Assembly (NCBI GenBank): GCA_963281255.1
Contig: OY725502.1
Location: 2,480,001 to 2,544,000 of the forward strand
DNA: 64,000 bases
Reading direction: 5' to 3'
Source of the DNA: Aphrocallistes beatrix
Taxonomy: Eukaryota > Porifera > Hexactinellida > Sceptrulophora > Aphrocallistidae
The first letter of the stretch is position 1. The number at the start of each line of letters is the position of its first letter. Below, one piece after another: positions 31,601 to 43,323 of this stretch. The notes beneath the pieces are model-generated. The model had not been told where the DNA came from. It did not search any database and saw only the letters and a program-made list of their open reading frames with translations. The position numbers were made by a program, and so were the translations under genes.

Positions 31601-32948
31601 AAACAAAAGTAAATAAATAATTTATCATATCGATCTGAAAATATGATATTCGAAATATACACCCCTGAAAACCCCTTGTCAACCGTTGGAAGCTAGTTTC
31701 TAGTCTATTTTTGTAATTTGTTCACTTTATGTATCAATTGTAAACAAAAGTATACAAATAATTTTTCACATCCATCTGAAAATATGATATTCAAATCTAG
31801 ACTCCTGAAAACCCCTTGTCAACCATTGGAAGCTAGTTTATAGTCTATTTTTGTAATTTGTTCACTTTATGTATCTATTGTAAACAAAATTAAACAAGTA
31901 ATTTATCATATCGATCTGAAAAAATGATATTCGAAATCTACACCCCTAAATACCCCATGTCAACTGTTGGAAGCTAGTTTCTAGCCTATTTTTGTCAATT
32001 GTTTCCATTTGTTTACTTTATGTATCAATTGTAAACAATAGTAAACAAATAATTTATCATATCGATCTGAAAATATGATATTCGAAATATACACCCCTGA
32101 AAACCCCATGTCAACTGTTGGAAGCTAGTTTATAGCCTATTTTTGTCAATTGTTTCCTTTAGTTATCTATTGTAAACAAAAGTGAACAAATAATTTATCA
32201 CATCGATCTGAAAATATGATATTCGAAATCTATACCCCTAGAAACCCCTTGTCAACCGTTGGAGGCTAGTTTCTTGCCTATTTTTGTCAATTGTTTACTT
32301 TATGTATCTATTATAAACAAAAGTAAACAAATAATTTATCATATCGATCTGAAAATATGATATTCGAAATATACACCCCGGAAAACCCCTTGTCAACCGT
32401 TGGAAGCTAGTTTCTAGTCTATTTTTGTAATTTGTTCACTTTATGTATCAATTGTAAACAAAAGTATACAAATAATTTTTCACATCCCTCTGAAAATATG
32501 ATATTCAAATCTAAACTCCTGAAAACCCCTTGTCAACCATTGGAAGCTAGTTTATAGTCTATTTTTGTAATTTGTTCACTTTATGTATCTATTGTAAACA
32601 AAATTAAACAAGTAATTTATCATATCGATCTGAAAAAATGATATTCGAAATCTACACCCCTAAATACCCCATGTCAACTGTTGGAAGCTAGTTTATAGCC
32701 TATTTTTGTCAATTGTTTCCTTTAGGTATCTATTGTAAACAAAACTGAACAAATATTTTATCACATCGATCTGAAAATATGATATTCGAAATCTATACCC
32801 CTAGAAACCCCTTGTCAACCGTTGGAGGCTAGTTTCTTGCCTATTTTTGTCAATTGTTTACTTTATGTATCTATTATAAACAAAAGTAAACAAATAATTT
32901 ATCATATCGATTGAAATATGATATTCGAAATATACACCCCTAAAACCC

Positions 32949-35502
32949 CATGTCAACTGTTGGAAGCTAGTTTCTAGCCTATTTTTGTCAATTGTTTCCA
33001 TTTGTTTACTTTATGTATCAATTGTAAACAATAGTAAACAAATAATTTATCATATCGATCTGAAAATATGATATTCGAAATATACACCCCTGAAAACCCC
33101 ATGTCAACTGTTGGAAGCTAGTTTATACCCTATTTTTGTCAATTGTTTCCTTTAGTTATCTATTGTAAACAAAAGTGAACAAATAATTTATCACATCGAT
33201 CTGAAAATATGATATTCGAAATCTATACCCCTAGAAACCCCTTGTCAACCGTTAGAGGCTAGTTTCTTGCCTATTTTTGTCAATTGTTTACTTTATGTAT
33301 CTATTATAAACAAAAGTAAATAAATAATTTATCATATCGATCTGAAAATATGATATTCAAATCTAGACTCCTGAAAACCCCTTGTCAACCATTGGAAGCT
33401 AGTTTATAGTCTATTTTTGTAATTTGTTCACTTTATGTATCTATTGTAAACAAAATTAAACAAGTAATTTATCATATCGATCTGAAAAAATGATATTCGA
33501 AATCTACACCCCGGAAAACCCCTTGTCAACCGTTGGAAGCTAGTTTCTAGTCTATTTTTGTAATTTGTTCACTTTATGTATCAATTGTAAACAAAAGTAT
33601 ACAAATAATTTTTCACATCCCTCTGAAAATATGATATTCAAATCTAAACTCCTGAAAACCCCTTGTCAACCATTGGAAGCTAGTTTATAGTCTATTTTTG
33701 TAATTTGTTCACTTTATGTATCTATTGTAAACAAAATTAAACAAGTAATTTATCATATCGATCTGAAAAAATGATATTCGAAATCTACACCCCTAAATAC
33801 CCCATGTCAACTGTTGGAAGCTAGTTTATAGCCTATTTTTGTCAATTGTTTCCTTTAGGTATCTATTGTAAACAAAACTGAACAAATATTTTATCACATC
33901 GATCTGAAAATATGATATTCGAAATCTATACCCCTAGAAACCCCTTGTCAACCGTTGGAGGCTAGTTTCTTGCCTATTTTTGTCAATTGTTTACTTTATG
34001 TATCTATTATAAACAAAAGTAAATAAATAATTTATCATATCGATCTGAAAATATGATATTCAAATCTAGACTCCTGAAAACCCCTTGTCAACCATTGGAA
34101 GCTAGTTTATAGTCTATTTTTGTAATTTGTTCACTTTATGTATCTATTGTAAACAAAATTAAACAAGTAATTTATCATATCGATCTGAAAAAATGATATT
34201 CGAAATCTACACCCCTAAATACCCCATGTCAACTGTTGGAAGCTAGTTTCTAGCCTATTTTTGTCAATTGTTTCCATTTGTTTACTTTATGTATCAATTG
34301 TAAACAATAGTAAACAAATAATTTATCATATCGATCTGAAAATATGATATTCGAAATATACACCCCTGAAAACCCCATGTCAACTGTTGGAAGCTAGTTT
34401 ATACCCTATTTTTGTCAATTGTTTCCTTTAGTTATCTATTGTAAACAAAAGTGAACAAATAATTTATCACATCGATCTGAAAATATGATATTCGAAATCT
34501 ATACCCCTAGAAACCCCTTGTCAACCGTTAGAGGCTAGTTTCTTGCCTATTTTTGTCAATTGTTTACTTTATGTATCTATTATAAACAAAAGTAAATAAA
34601 TAATTTATCATATCGATCTGAAAATATGATATTCAAATCTAGACTCCTGAAAACCCCTTGTCAACCATTGGAAGCTAGTTTATAGTCTATTTTTGTAATT
34701 TGTTCACTTTATGTATCTATTGTAAACAAAATTAAACAAGTAATTTATCATATCGATCTGAAAAAATGATATTCGAAATCTACACCCCGGAAAACCCCTT
34801 GTCAACCGTTGGAAGCTAGTTTCTAGTCTATTTTTGTAATTTGTTCACTTTATGTATCAATTGTAAACAAAAGTATACAAATAATTTTTCACATCCCTCT
34901 GAAAATATGATATTCAAATCTAAACTCCTGAAAACCCCTTGTCAACCATTGGAAGCTAGTTTATAGTCTATTTTTGTAATTTGTTCACTTTATGTATCTA
35001 TTGTAAACAAAATTAAACAAGTAATTTATCATATCGATCTGAAAAAATGATATTCGAAATCTACACCCCTAAATACCCCATGTCAACTGTTGGAAGCTAG
35101 TTTATAGCCTATTTTTGTCAATTGTTTCCTTTAGGTATCTATTGTAAACAAAACTGAACAAATATTTTATCACATCGATCTGAAAATATGATATTCGAAA
35201 TCTATACCCCTAGAAACCCCTTGTCAACCGTTGGAGGCTAGTTTCTTGCCTATTTTTGTCAATTGTTTACTTTATGTATCTATTATAAACAAAAGTAAAT
35301 AAATAATTTATCATATCGATCTGAAAATATGATATTCAAATCTAGACTCCTGAAAACCCCTTGTCAACCATTGGAAGCTAGTTTATAGTCTATTTTTGTA
35401 ATTTGTTCACTTTATGTATCTATTGTAAACAAAATTAAACAAGTAATTTATCATATCGATCTGAAAAAATGATATTCGAAATCTACACCCCTAAATACCC
35501 CA
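32949..35502 (+). repeat. Two adjacent copies of a 1277 bp higher-order unit (nine monomers)
   Basis: Copies at about 32,949-34,225 and 34,226-35,502 look almost identical and share private variants, including TTTATACCCTATTTT, TTAGAGGCTAG and AAAGTAAATAAATAA. The flanks at 32,940 (CCCTAAAACCCC) and past 35,680 (TTTATAGCC) no longer match, which sets the limits. The near-identity points to very recent duplication. Confidence 0.8.
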
Positions 35503-35531
35503 TGTCAACTGTTGGAAGCTAGTTTCTAGCC

Positions 35532-38500
35532 TATTTTTGTCAATTGTTTCCATTTGTTTACTTTATGTATCAATTGTAAACAATAGTAAACAAATAATTT
35601 ATCATATCGATCTGAAAATATGATATTCGAAATATACACCCCTGAAAACCCCATGTCAACTGTTGGAAGCTAGTTTATAGCCTATTTTTGTCAATTGTTT
35701 CCTTTAGTTATCTATTGTAAACAAAAGTGAACAAATAATTTATCACATCGATCTGAAAATATGATATTCGAAATCTATACCCCTAGAAACCCCTTGTCAA
35801 CCGTTGGAGGCTAGTTTCTTGCCTATTTTTGTCAATTGTTTACTTTATGTATCAATTGTAAACAAAAGTATACAAATAATTTTTCACATCCCTCTGAAAA
35901 TATGATATTCAAATCTAAACTCCTGAAAACCCCTTGTCAACCATTGGAAGCTAGTTTATAGTCTATTTTTGTAATTTGTTCACTTTATGTATCTATTGTA
36001 AACAAAATTAAACAAGTAATTTATCATATCGATCTGAAAAAATGATATTCGAAATCTACACCCCTAAATACCCCATGTCAACTGTTGGAAGCTAGTTTAT
36101 AGCCTATTTTTGTCAATTGTTTCCTTTAGGTATCTATTGTAAACAAAACTGAACAAATATTTTATCACATCGATCTGAAAATATGATATTCGAAATCTAT
36201 ACCCCTAGAAACCCCTTGTCAACCGTTGGAGGCTAGTTTCTTGCCTATTTTTGTCAATTGTTTACTTTATGTATCTATTATAAACCAAAGTAAACAAATA
36301 ATTTATCATATCGATCTGAAAATATGATATTCGAAATATACACCCCTGAAAACCCCTTGTCAACCGTTGGAAGTTAGTTTCTAGTCTATTTTTGTAATTT
36401 GTTCACTTTATGTATCAATTGTAAACAAAAGTAAACAAATAATTTATCATATCGATCTGAAAATATGATATTCGAAATCTACACCCATAAAAACCCCATC
36501 TCAACTGTTGGAAGCTAGTTTCTAGTCTATTTTTGTAATTTGTTCACTTCATGCATCTATTGTAAACAAAAGTAAACGAATAATTTATCATATCGTTCTG
36601 AAACTATGTGATTCGAAATCTACACCCCTAAAACCCCATGTTAACTGTTGGAAGCTAGTCTCTACCCTATTTTTTCCAATTGTTTCCATTATGTATCTAT
36701 TGTAAACAAATAATTCATCATATCGATCTGAAAATATGATATTCGAAATATACACCCCTGAAAACCCCTTGTCAACCGTTGGAAGTTAGTTTCTAGTCTA
36801 TTTTTGTAATTTGTTCACTTTATGTATCAATTGTAAACAAAAGTAAACAAATAATTTATCATATCGATCTGAAAATATGATATTCGAAATCTACACCCAT
36901 AAAAACCCCATCTCAACTGTTGGAAGCTAGTTTCTAGTCTATTTTTGTAATTTGTTCACTTCATGCATCTATTGTAAACAAAAGTAAACAAATAATTTAT
37001 CATATCGATCTGAAAATATGATATTCGAAATCTACACCCATAAAAACCCCATCTCAACTGTTGGAAGCTAGTTTCTAGTCTATTTTTGTAATTTGTTCAC
37101 TTCATGCATCTATTGTAAACAAAAGTAAACAAATAATTCATCATATCGATCTGAAAAAATGATATTCGAAATCTAGACCCCTGAAAACCCCTTATCAACC
37201 ATTGAAAGCTAGTTTCTAGTCTATTTTTGTAATTTGTTCACTTCATGCATCTATTGTAAACAAAAGTAAACAAATAATTTATCATATCGATCTGAAAATA
37301 TGATATTCGAAATATACACCCCTGAAAACCCCATGTCAACTGTTGGAAGCTAGTTTATAGCCTATTTTTGTCAATTGTTTCCTTTAGGTATCTATTGTAA
37401 ACAAAAGATAACAAATAATTTATCACATCGATCTGAAAATATGATGTTCGAAATCTATACCCATAGAAACCCCTTGTCAACCGTTGGAGGCTAGTTTCTT
37501 GCCTATTTTTGTCAATTGTTCACTTTATGTATCTATTATAAACAAAAGTAAACAAATAATTTATCATATCGATCTGAAAATATGATATTCGAAATATACA
37601 CCCCGGAAAACCCCTTGTCAACCGTTGGAAGCTAGTTTCTAGTCTATTTTTGTAATTTGTTCACTTTATGTATCAATTGTAAACAAAAGTATACAAATAA
37701 TTTTTCACATCCCTCTGAAAATATGATATTCAAATCTAAACTCCTGAAAACCCCTTGTCAACCATTGGAAGCTAGTTTATAGTCTATTTTTGTAATTTGT
37801 TCACTTTATGTATCTATTGTAAACAAAATTAAACAAGTAATTTATCATATCGATCTGAAAAAATGATATTCGAAATCTACACCCCTAAATACCCCATGTC
37901 AACTGTTGGAAGCTAGTTTATAGCCTATTTTTGTCAATTGTTTCCTTTAGGTATCTATTGTAAACAAAAGATAACAAATAATTTATCACATCGATCTGAA
38001 AATATGATGTTCGAAATCTATACCCATAGAAACCCCTTGTCAACCGTTGGAGGCTAGTTTCTTGCCTATTTTTGTCAATTGTTCACTTTATGTATCTATT
38101 ATAAACAAAAGTAAACAAATAATTTATCATATCGATCTGAAAATATGATATTCGAAATATACACCCCGGAAAACCCCTTGTCAACCGTTGGAAGCTAGTT
38201 TCTAGTCTATTTTTGTAATTTGTTCACTTTATGTATCAATTGTAAACAAAAGTATACAAATAATTTTTCACATCCCTCTGAAAATATGATATTCAAATCT
38301 AAACTCCTGAAAACCCCTTGTCAACCATTGGAAGCTAGTTTATAGTCTATTTTTGTAATTTGTTCACTTTATGTATCTATTGTAAACAAAATTAAACAAG
38401 TAATTTATCATATCGATCTGAAAAAATGATATTCGAAATCTACACCCCTAAATACCCCATGTCAACTGTTGGAAGCTAGTTTATAGCCTATTTTTGTCAA

Positions 38501-40058
38501 TTGTTTCCTTTAGGTATCTATTGTAAACAAAACTGAACAAATATTTTATCACATCGATCTGAAAATATGATATTCGAAATCTATACCCCTAGAAACCCCT
38601 TGTCAACCGTTGGAGGCTAGTTTCTTGCCTATTTTTGTCAATTGTTTCCATTTGTTTACTTTATGTATCAATTGTAAACAATAGTAAACAAATAATTTAT
38701 CATATCGATCTGAAAATATGATATTCGAAATATACACCCCTGAAAACCCCATGTCAACTGTTGGAAGCTAGTTTATAGCCTATTTTTGTCAATTGTTTCC
38801 TTTAGTTATCTATTGTAAACAAAAGTGAACAAATAATTTATCACATCGATCTGAAAATATGATATTCGAAATCTATACCCCTAGAAACCCCTTGTCAACC
38901 GTTGGAGGCTAGTTTCTTGCCTATTTTTGTCAATTGTTTACTTTATGTATCAATTGTAAACAAAAGTATACAAATAATTTTTCACATCCCTCTGAAAATA
39001 TGATATTCAAATCTAAACTCCTGAAAACCCCTTGTCAACCATTGGAAGCTAGTTTATAGTCTATTTTTGTAATTTGTTCACTTTATGTATCTATTGTAAA
39101 CAAAATTAAACAAGTAATTTATCATATCGATCTGAAAAAATGATATTCGAAATCTACACCCCTAAATACCCCATGTCAACTGTTGGAAGCTAGTTTATAG
39201 CCTATTTTTGTCAATTGTTTCCTTTAGGTATCTATTGTAAACAAAACTGAACAAATATTTTATCACATCGATCTGAAAATATGATATTCGAAATCTATAC
39301 CCCTAGAAACCCCTTGTCAACCGTTGGAGGCTAGTTTCTTGCCTATTTTTGTCAATTGTTTACTTTATGTATCTATTATAAACCAAAGTAAACAAATAAT
39401 TTATCATATCGATCTGAAAATATGATATTCGAAATATACACCCCTGAAAACCCCTTGTCAACCGTTGGAAGTTAGTTTCTAGTCTATTTTTGTAATTTGT
39501 TCACTTTATGTATCAATTGTAAACAAAAGTAAACAAATAATTTATCATATCGATCTGAAAATATGATATTCGAAATCTACACCCATAAAAACCCCATCTC
39601 AACTGTTGGAAGCTAGTTTCTAGTCTATTTTTGTAATTTGTTCACTTCATGCATCTATTGTAAACAAAAGTAAACGAATAATTTATCATATCGTTCTGAA
39701 ACTATGTGATTCGAAATCTACACCCCTAAAACCCCATGTTAACTGTTGGAAGCTAGTCTCTACCCTATTTTTTCCAATTGTTTCCATTATGTATCTATTG
39801 TAAACAAATAATTCATCATATCGATCTGAAAATATGATATTCGAAATATACACCCCTGAAAACCCCTTGTCAACCGTTGGAAGTTAGTTTCTAGTCTATT
39901 TTTGTAATTTGTTCACTTTATGTATCAATTGTAAACAAAAGTAAACAAATAATTTATCATATCGATCTGAAAATATGATATTCGAAATCTACACCCATAA
40001 AAACCCCATCTCAACTGTTGGAAGCTAGTTTCTAGTCTATTTTTGTAATTTGTTCACT
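35532..40058 (+). repeat. 1.4 kb block duplicated at 3,098 bp offset, enclosing a 563 bp-period tandem
   Basis: About 35,532-36,960 matches 38,630-40,058 at a constant 3,098 bp offset, checked at GGAGGCTAG (35,806/38,904 and 36,228/39,326) and AAACTATGTG (36,601/39,699). Between the copies, a four-monomer unit recurs at 563 bp, marked by ATGATGTTCG at 37,441 and 38,004. Small-period and large-period amplification are therefore layered here. Confidence 0.75.
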
Positions 40059-41470
40059 TTATGCATCTATTGTAAACAAAAGTAAACAAATAATTCATCA
40101 TATCGATCTGAAAATATGATATTCGAAATATACACCCCTGAAAACCCCTTGTCAACCGTTGGAAGCTAGTTTCTAGTCTATTTTTGTAATTTGTTCACTT
40201 CATGCATCTATTGTAAACAAAAGTAAACGAATAATTTATCATATCGTTCTGAAACTATGTGATTCGAAATCTACACCCCTAAAACCCCATGTCAACTGTT
40301 GGAAGCTAGTTTCTAGCCTATTTTTGTCAATTGTTTCCATTTGTTTACTTTATGTATCAATTGTAAACAATAGTAAACAAATAATTTATCATATCGATCT
40401 GAAAATATGATATTCGAAATATACACCCCTGAAAACCCCATGTCAACTGTTGGAAGCTAGTTTATAGCCTATTTTTGTCAATTGTTTCCTTTAGTTATCT
40501 ATTGTAAACAAAAGTGAACAAATAATTTATCACATCGATCTGAAAATATGATATTCGAAATCTATACCCCTAGAAACCCCTTGTCAACCGTTGGAGGCTA
40601 GTTTCTTGCCTATTTTTGTCAATTGTTTACTTTATGTATCTATTATAAACAAAAGTAAACAAATAATTTATCATATCGATCTGAAAATATGAAATTCGAA
40701 ATATACACCCCTGAAAACCCCTTGTCAACCGTTGGAAGCTAGTTTCTAGTCTATTTTTGTAATTTGTTCACTTTATGTATCAATTGTAAACAAAAGTATA
40801 CAAATAATTTATCATTTCGTTCTGAAAAAATGATATTCGAAATCTACACCTCTAAATACCCCATGTCAATTGTTGGAAACTAGTTTTTAGCCTATTTTTG
40901 TCAACAGTTTCCATTTTTTACTTTATGTATCAATTGTAAACAAAATTAAACAAATAATTTATCATATCGATCTGAAAATATGATATTCGAAATTTACACC
41001 CCTAAATACCCCATGTCAACTGTTGGAAGCTAGTTTATAGCCTATTTTTGTCAATTGTTTCCTTTAGGTATCTATTGTAAACAAAAGTGAACAAATAATT
41101 TATCATATCGATCTGAAAATATGATATTCAAAATTGACACCCCTAAAAACCCCTTGTCAACCGTTGGAAGCTAGTTTCTAGTCTATTTTTGTAATTTGTT
41201 TACTTTATGTATCTATTGTAACCAAAAGTAAACAAATAATTTATCATTTCGTTCTGAAAAAATGATATTCGAAATCTACACCTCTAAATACCCCATGTCA
41301 ATTGTTGGAAACTAGTTTTTAGCCTATTTTTGTCAACAGTTTCCATTTTTTACTTTATGTATCAATTGTAAACAAAATTAAACAAATAATTTATCATATC
41401 GATCTGAAAATATGATATTCGAAATCTACACCCCTAAAAACCCCATGTCAACTGTTGGAAACTAGTTTCT

Positions 41471-41965
41471 ATTATAATTTTCTAAATTCGTCAAATCGTG
41501 TGAAAATATGTATATAAAGGTGTGAAAATATAGAAATAACCTTTTTAACTGCTATACACTATAATATATAATTGAGACATTCATATAACATTGCTTTGAA
41601 GTATTAATTACAATTACAGCCTACAATATTGTCGTATAATGATTTCCATTGTGAGAGTGAAGCCGTACATAGTATTGTATAGAAAAGGTGTGAAAAATGT
41701 TTTCTATTTTTTTTGCAGTGGTGTTAAAATTTCGCTTTGATCTTAGAACTTAATCATAGATTCATCATTTGACACCTACATGCCAATTTTCGTTTCTCTA
41801 CGACTTGCCAATTCTTCAATCAATTCGAACAAACAAAAAAATCCTAGCATTTTAATATATAAGATTATATAATGACTTAATTCTTTAATTTTGTGCGATT
41901 CAATCAAATTGTTCGATGTAAAATCTAGATAATATCTGGAATTAACTACTGGCAAAGTTCAGAGA
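41471..41965. other. Array boundary and unique AT-rich spacer
   Basis: The last satellite copy breaks down at GGAAACTAGTTTCT near 41,470. The next 495 bp hold no satellite monomer, no open frame of note and no transposon end that I recognise. It is the only spacer between the array and the first mobile element. Confidence 0.8.
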
Positions 41966-41967
41966 TA

Positions 41968-43321
41968 CAGTTTGTCCCATAATTATTGTGACAAAATCGT
42001 TTTTGTTATTGAACCTTTTAAAATCTACGGATACTTTCCAATAGTATCATTTTTTAGTTTTATTTGATCATGTATAGCTTATAGACCCAAAACGAGCATA
42101 TTTCTTCTGACATTATATAGTATTTCGATTTATGCTTACTAATTGGAACTATGACGTCATCTGAATTTATTATTTTTCTAAATGATAGAATTTGTACTCT
42201 ATTCCACCTCTAATTTTTCTAAATGGCACAGCACTCCAAGAGACATCAAATACAAACCTTATTGGAAGCAGAAAAGTGTTCGATAGCAGAAATCGCCAAT
42301 CAGGTGTGCGTTGCGCGCTATACTGTCTATCGTTTGAAAAACCGCATCGAACAAAATGAGCCTCTTGTTCACAAGAAGGGGTGGTAGACTGGCGAACAAA
42401 TGTGATAGATCAAATACAGCTGCGCAAAATACATCCAGCATGATGCTCAAAACCAGTGAGAGAGATCGCATCAGAAATTCATAGTAAAAGTGGAATTAGT
42501 GTGTCTAAAAGTACCGTCCAAAGGTGTCTGAAAGGGATGGGGTATTCGAAACCTTATTTAACAAAGGTACCCATGTTAAGCGAGAAAAACCGCTTGAATC
42601 GGATTGAATGGGCGAAGAGAAACACAGGGAGGAGATGGTTTCGTGCTGTATTTAGTGACGAAGCATCATTTTGGCTCAGAAGTGGTCGAGTTGGCTCAGA
42701 AGATGTGGACAAAAGGAAGCCAGAAAAAGGTCCTCCCCACGGTAAAGCACTCTCCAAAGATCCACATCTGGGCTGCGTTTTCAGCTATGGGTACATTCCC
42801 ATTGTGCATTTACTCAGAATCTGGATGCTAAATTCTTCGTACACATTCTAAAATGGCACTTGATCGATCAAGCAAGAGCTTTTCATGGAGATAGTTGGAT
42901 TTTGATCCAAGATAACGACCCAAAACACACATCACGATTGGCGAAGTCCTGGATGGAAGAAAACATACCAAATAATCGGTTCGATTGGCCCAGCCAGAGC
43001 CCTGATTTGAACCCCATAGAAAACATATTCGGTTGGATGAAGCACAAGCTTCAACGGATTGAAATCTCTTCCATTAACGATCTGAAGGCACATCTGGAAG
43101 AGCTCTGGGAATCTATTACCCCAGAATTTTTAGAGCCATACTATAGATCAATGAAGCGAAGGTGCGAGATGGTATAGAAAATGAGGGCTATTCTATCAAA
43201 TATTGATCACATATGTTTAATATATCTTTCCACCAAATATGATAACTATATCTCATTTAGATAACAGTTTAAGACAATTTAATTACTTTTGTCTGGTGTC
43301 ACAATAATGATGGACAAACTG
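41968..43321 (+). mobile_element. Tc1/mariner-superfamily element, full length, inactive
   Basis: The element is bounded by inverted ends of about 25 bp. The left end starts CAGTTTGTCC and includes ATTATTGTGACA; the right end read in reverse gives CAGTTTGTCC, then ATTATTGTGACA, with a one-base length difference and few mismatches. Both ends are flanked by TA (41,966-41,967 and 43,322-43,323), the usual Tc1/mariner target duplication. The length of 1,354 bp fits a Tc1-like element with one transposase gene, whose relic fills the middle. It sits 0.5 kb from the satellite border. Confidence 0.92.
42223..43177 (+). pseudogene. Tc1-like transposase relic, DD35E spacing
   Basis: This would have been the enzyme that cuts and joins the element's ends. 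The ATG at 42,223 opens a helix-turn-helix N-terminus (MAQHSKRHQIQTLLEAE) that stops at 42,385. The frame then shifts: VREIASEIHSKSGISVSKST runs from about 42,456, a further shift occurs after the FSDEASFW motif, the middle (KIHIWAAFS) is in another frame, and the C-terminus is open from 42,860 to 43,177. Catalytic residues are visible as Asp near 42,657 (FSDEASF), Asp near 42,911 (IQDNDPKHTS) and Glu near 43,019 (DLNPIEN). Thirty-five residues separate the last two, one more than in classic Tc1 enzymes. Several frameshifts and a stop make it dead. Homology to Tc1 is certain; subfamily is not. Confidence 0.93.
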
Positions 43322-43323
43322 TA

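Larger units (their letters stand above)
1..41470 (+). repeat. Tandem satellite array, monomers of about 141 and 151 bp
   Basis: The whole stretch is head-to-tail copies of one monomer in a single orientation, recognisable by the recurring TTGGAAGCTAGTTTC, TATTTTTGTCAATTG and GATATTCGAAAT blocks. Successive copies at 1, 152, 302, 453 and 594 give lengths of 151, 150, 151 and 141 bp. The two length classes differ by about 10 bp in the segment before CTTTATGTATC: a short form with TTTAC and a long form with TTTCCATTTGTTTGC or TTTCCATTTGTTTAC. About 280-290 copies fit by length. Copies before about 14 kb mostly carry the TTTGC variant, 14-22 kb is more mixed, and 22-41 kb is dominated by repeated multi-monomer blocks. 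The array begins before the window and fades out in a truncated copy at 41,470. Length, homogeneity and lack of insertions fit centromeric, pericentromeric or subtelomeric heterochromatin, but the sequence does not say which. Confidence 0.98.

Noticed and set aside
1-41470. CENP-B-box-like word in the monomer (TTCGAAATATACACC)
   Set aside because: TTCG, the central A and one C match the NTTCGNNNNANNCGGGN pattern, but the CGGG part does not. It is too weak to claim a CENP-B site.
1-41470. CRISPR-like repeat array
   Set aside because: There are repeats of about 145 bp without unique spacers, in a eukaryotic context; this is a satellite.
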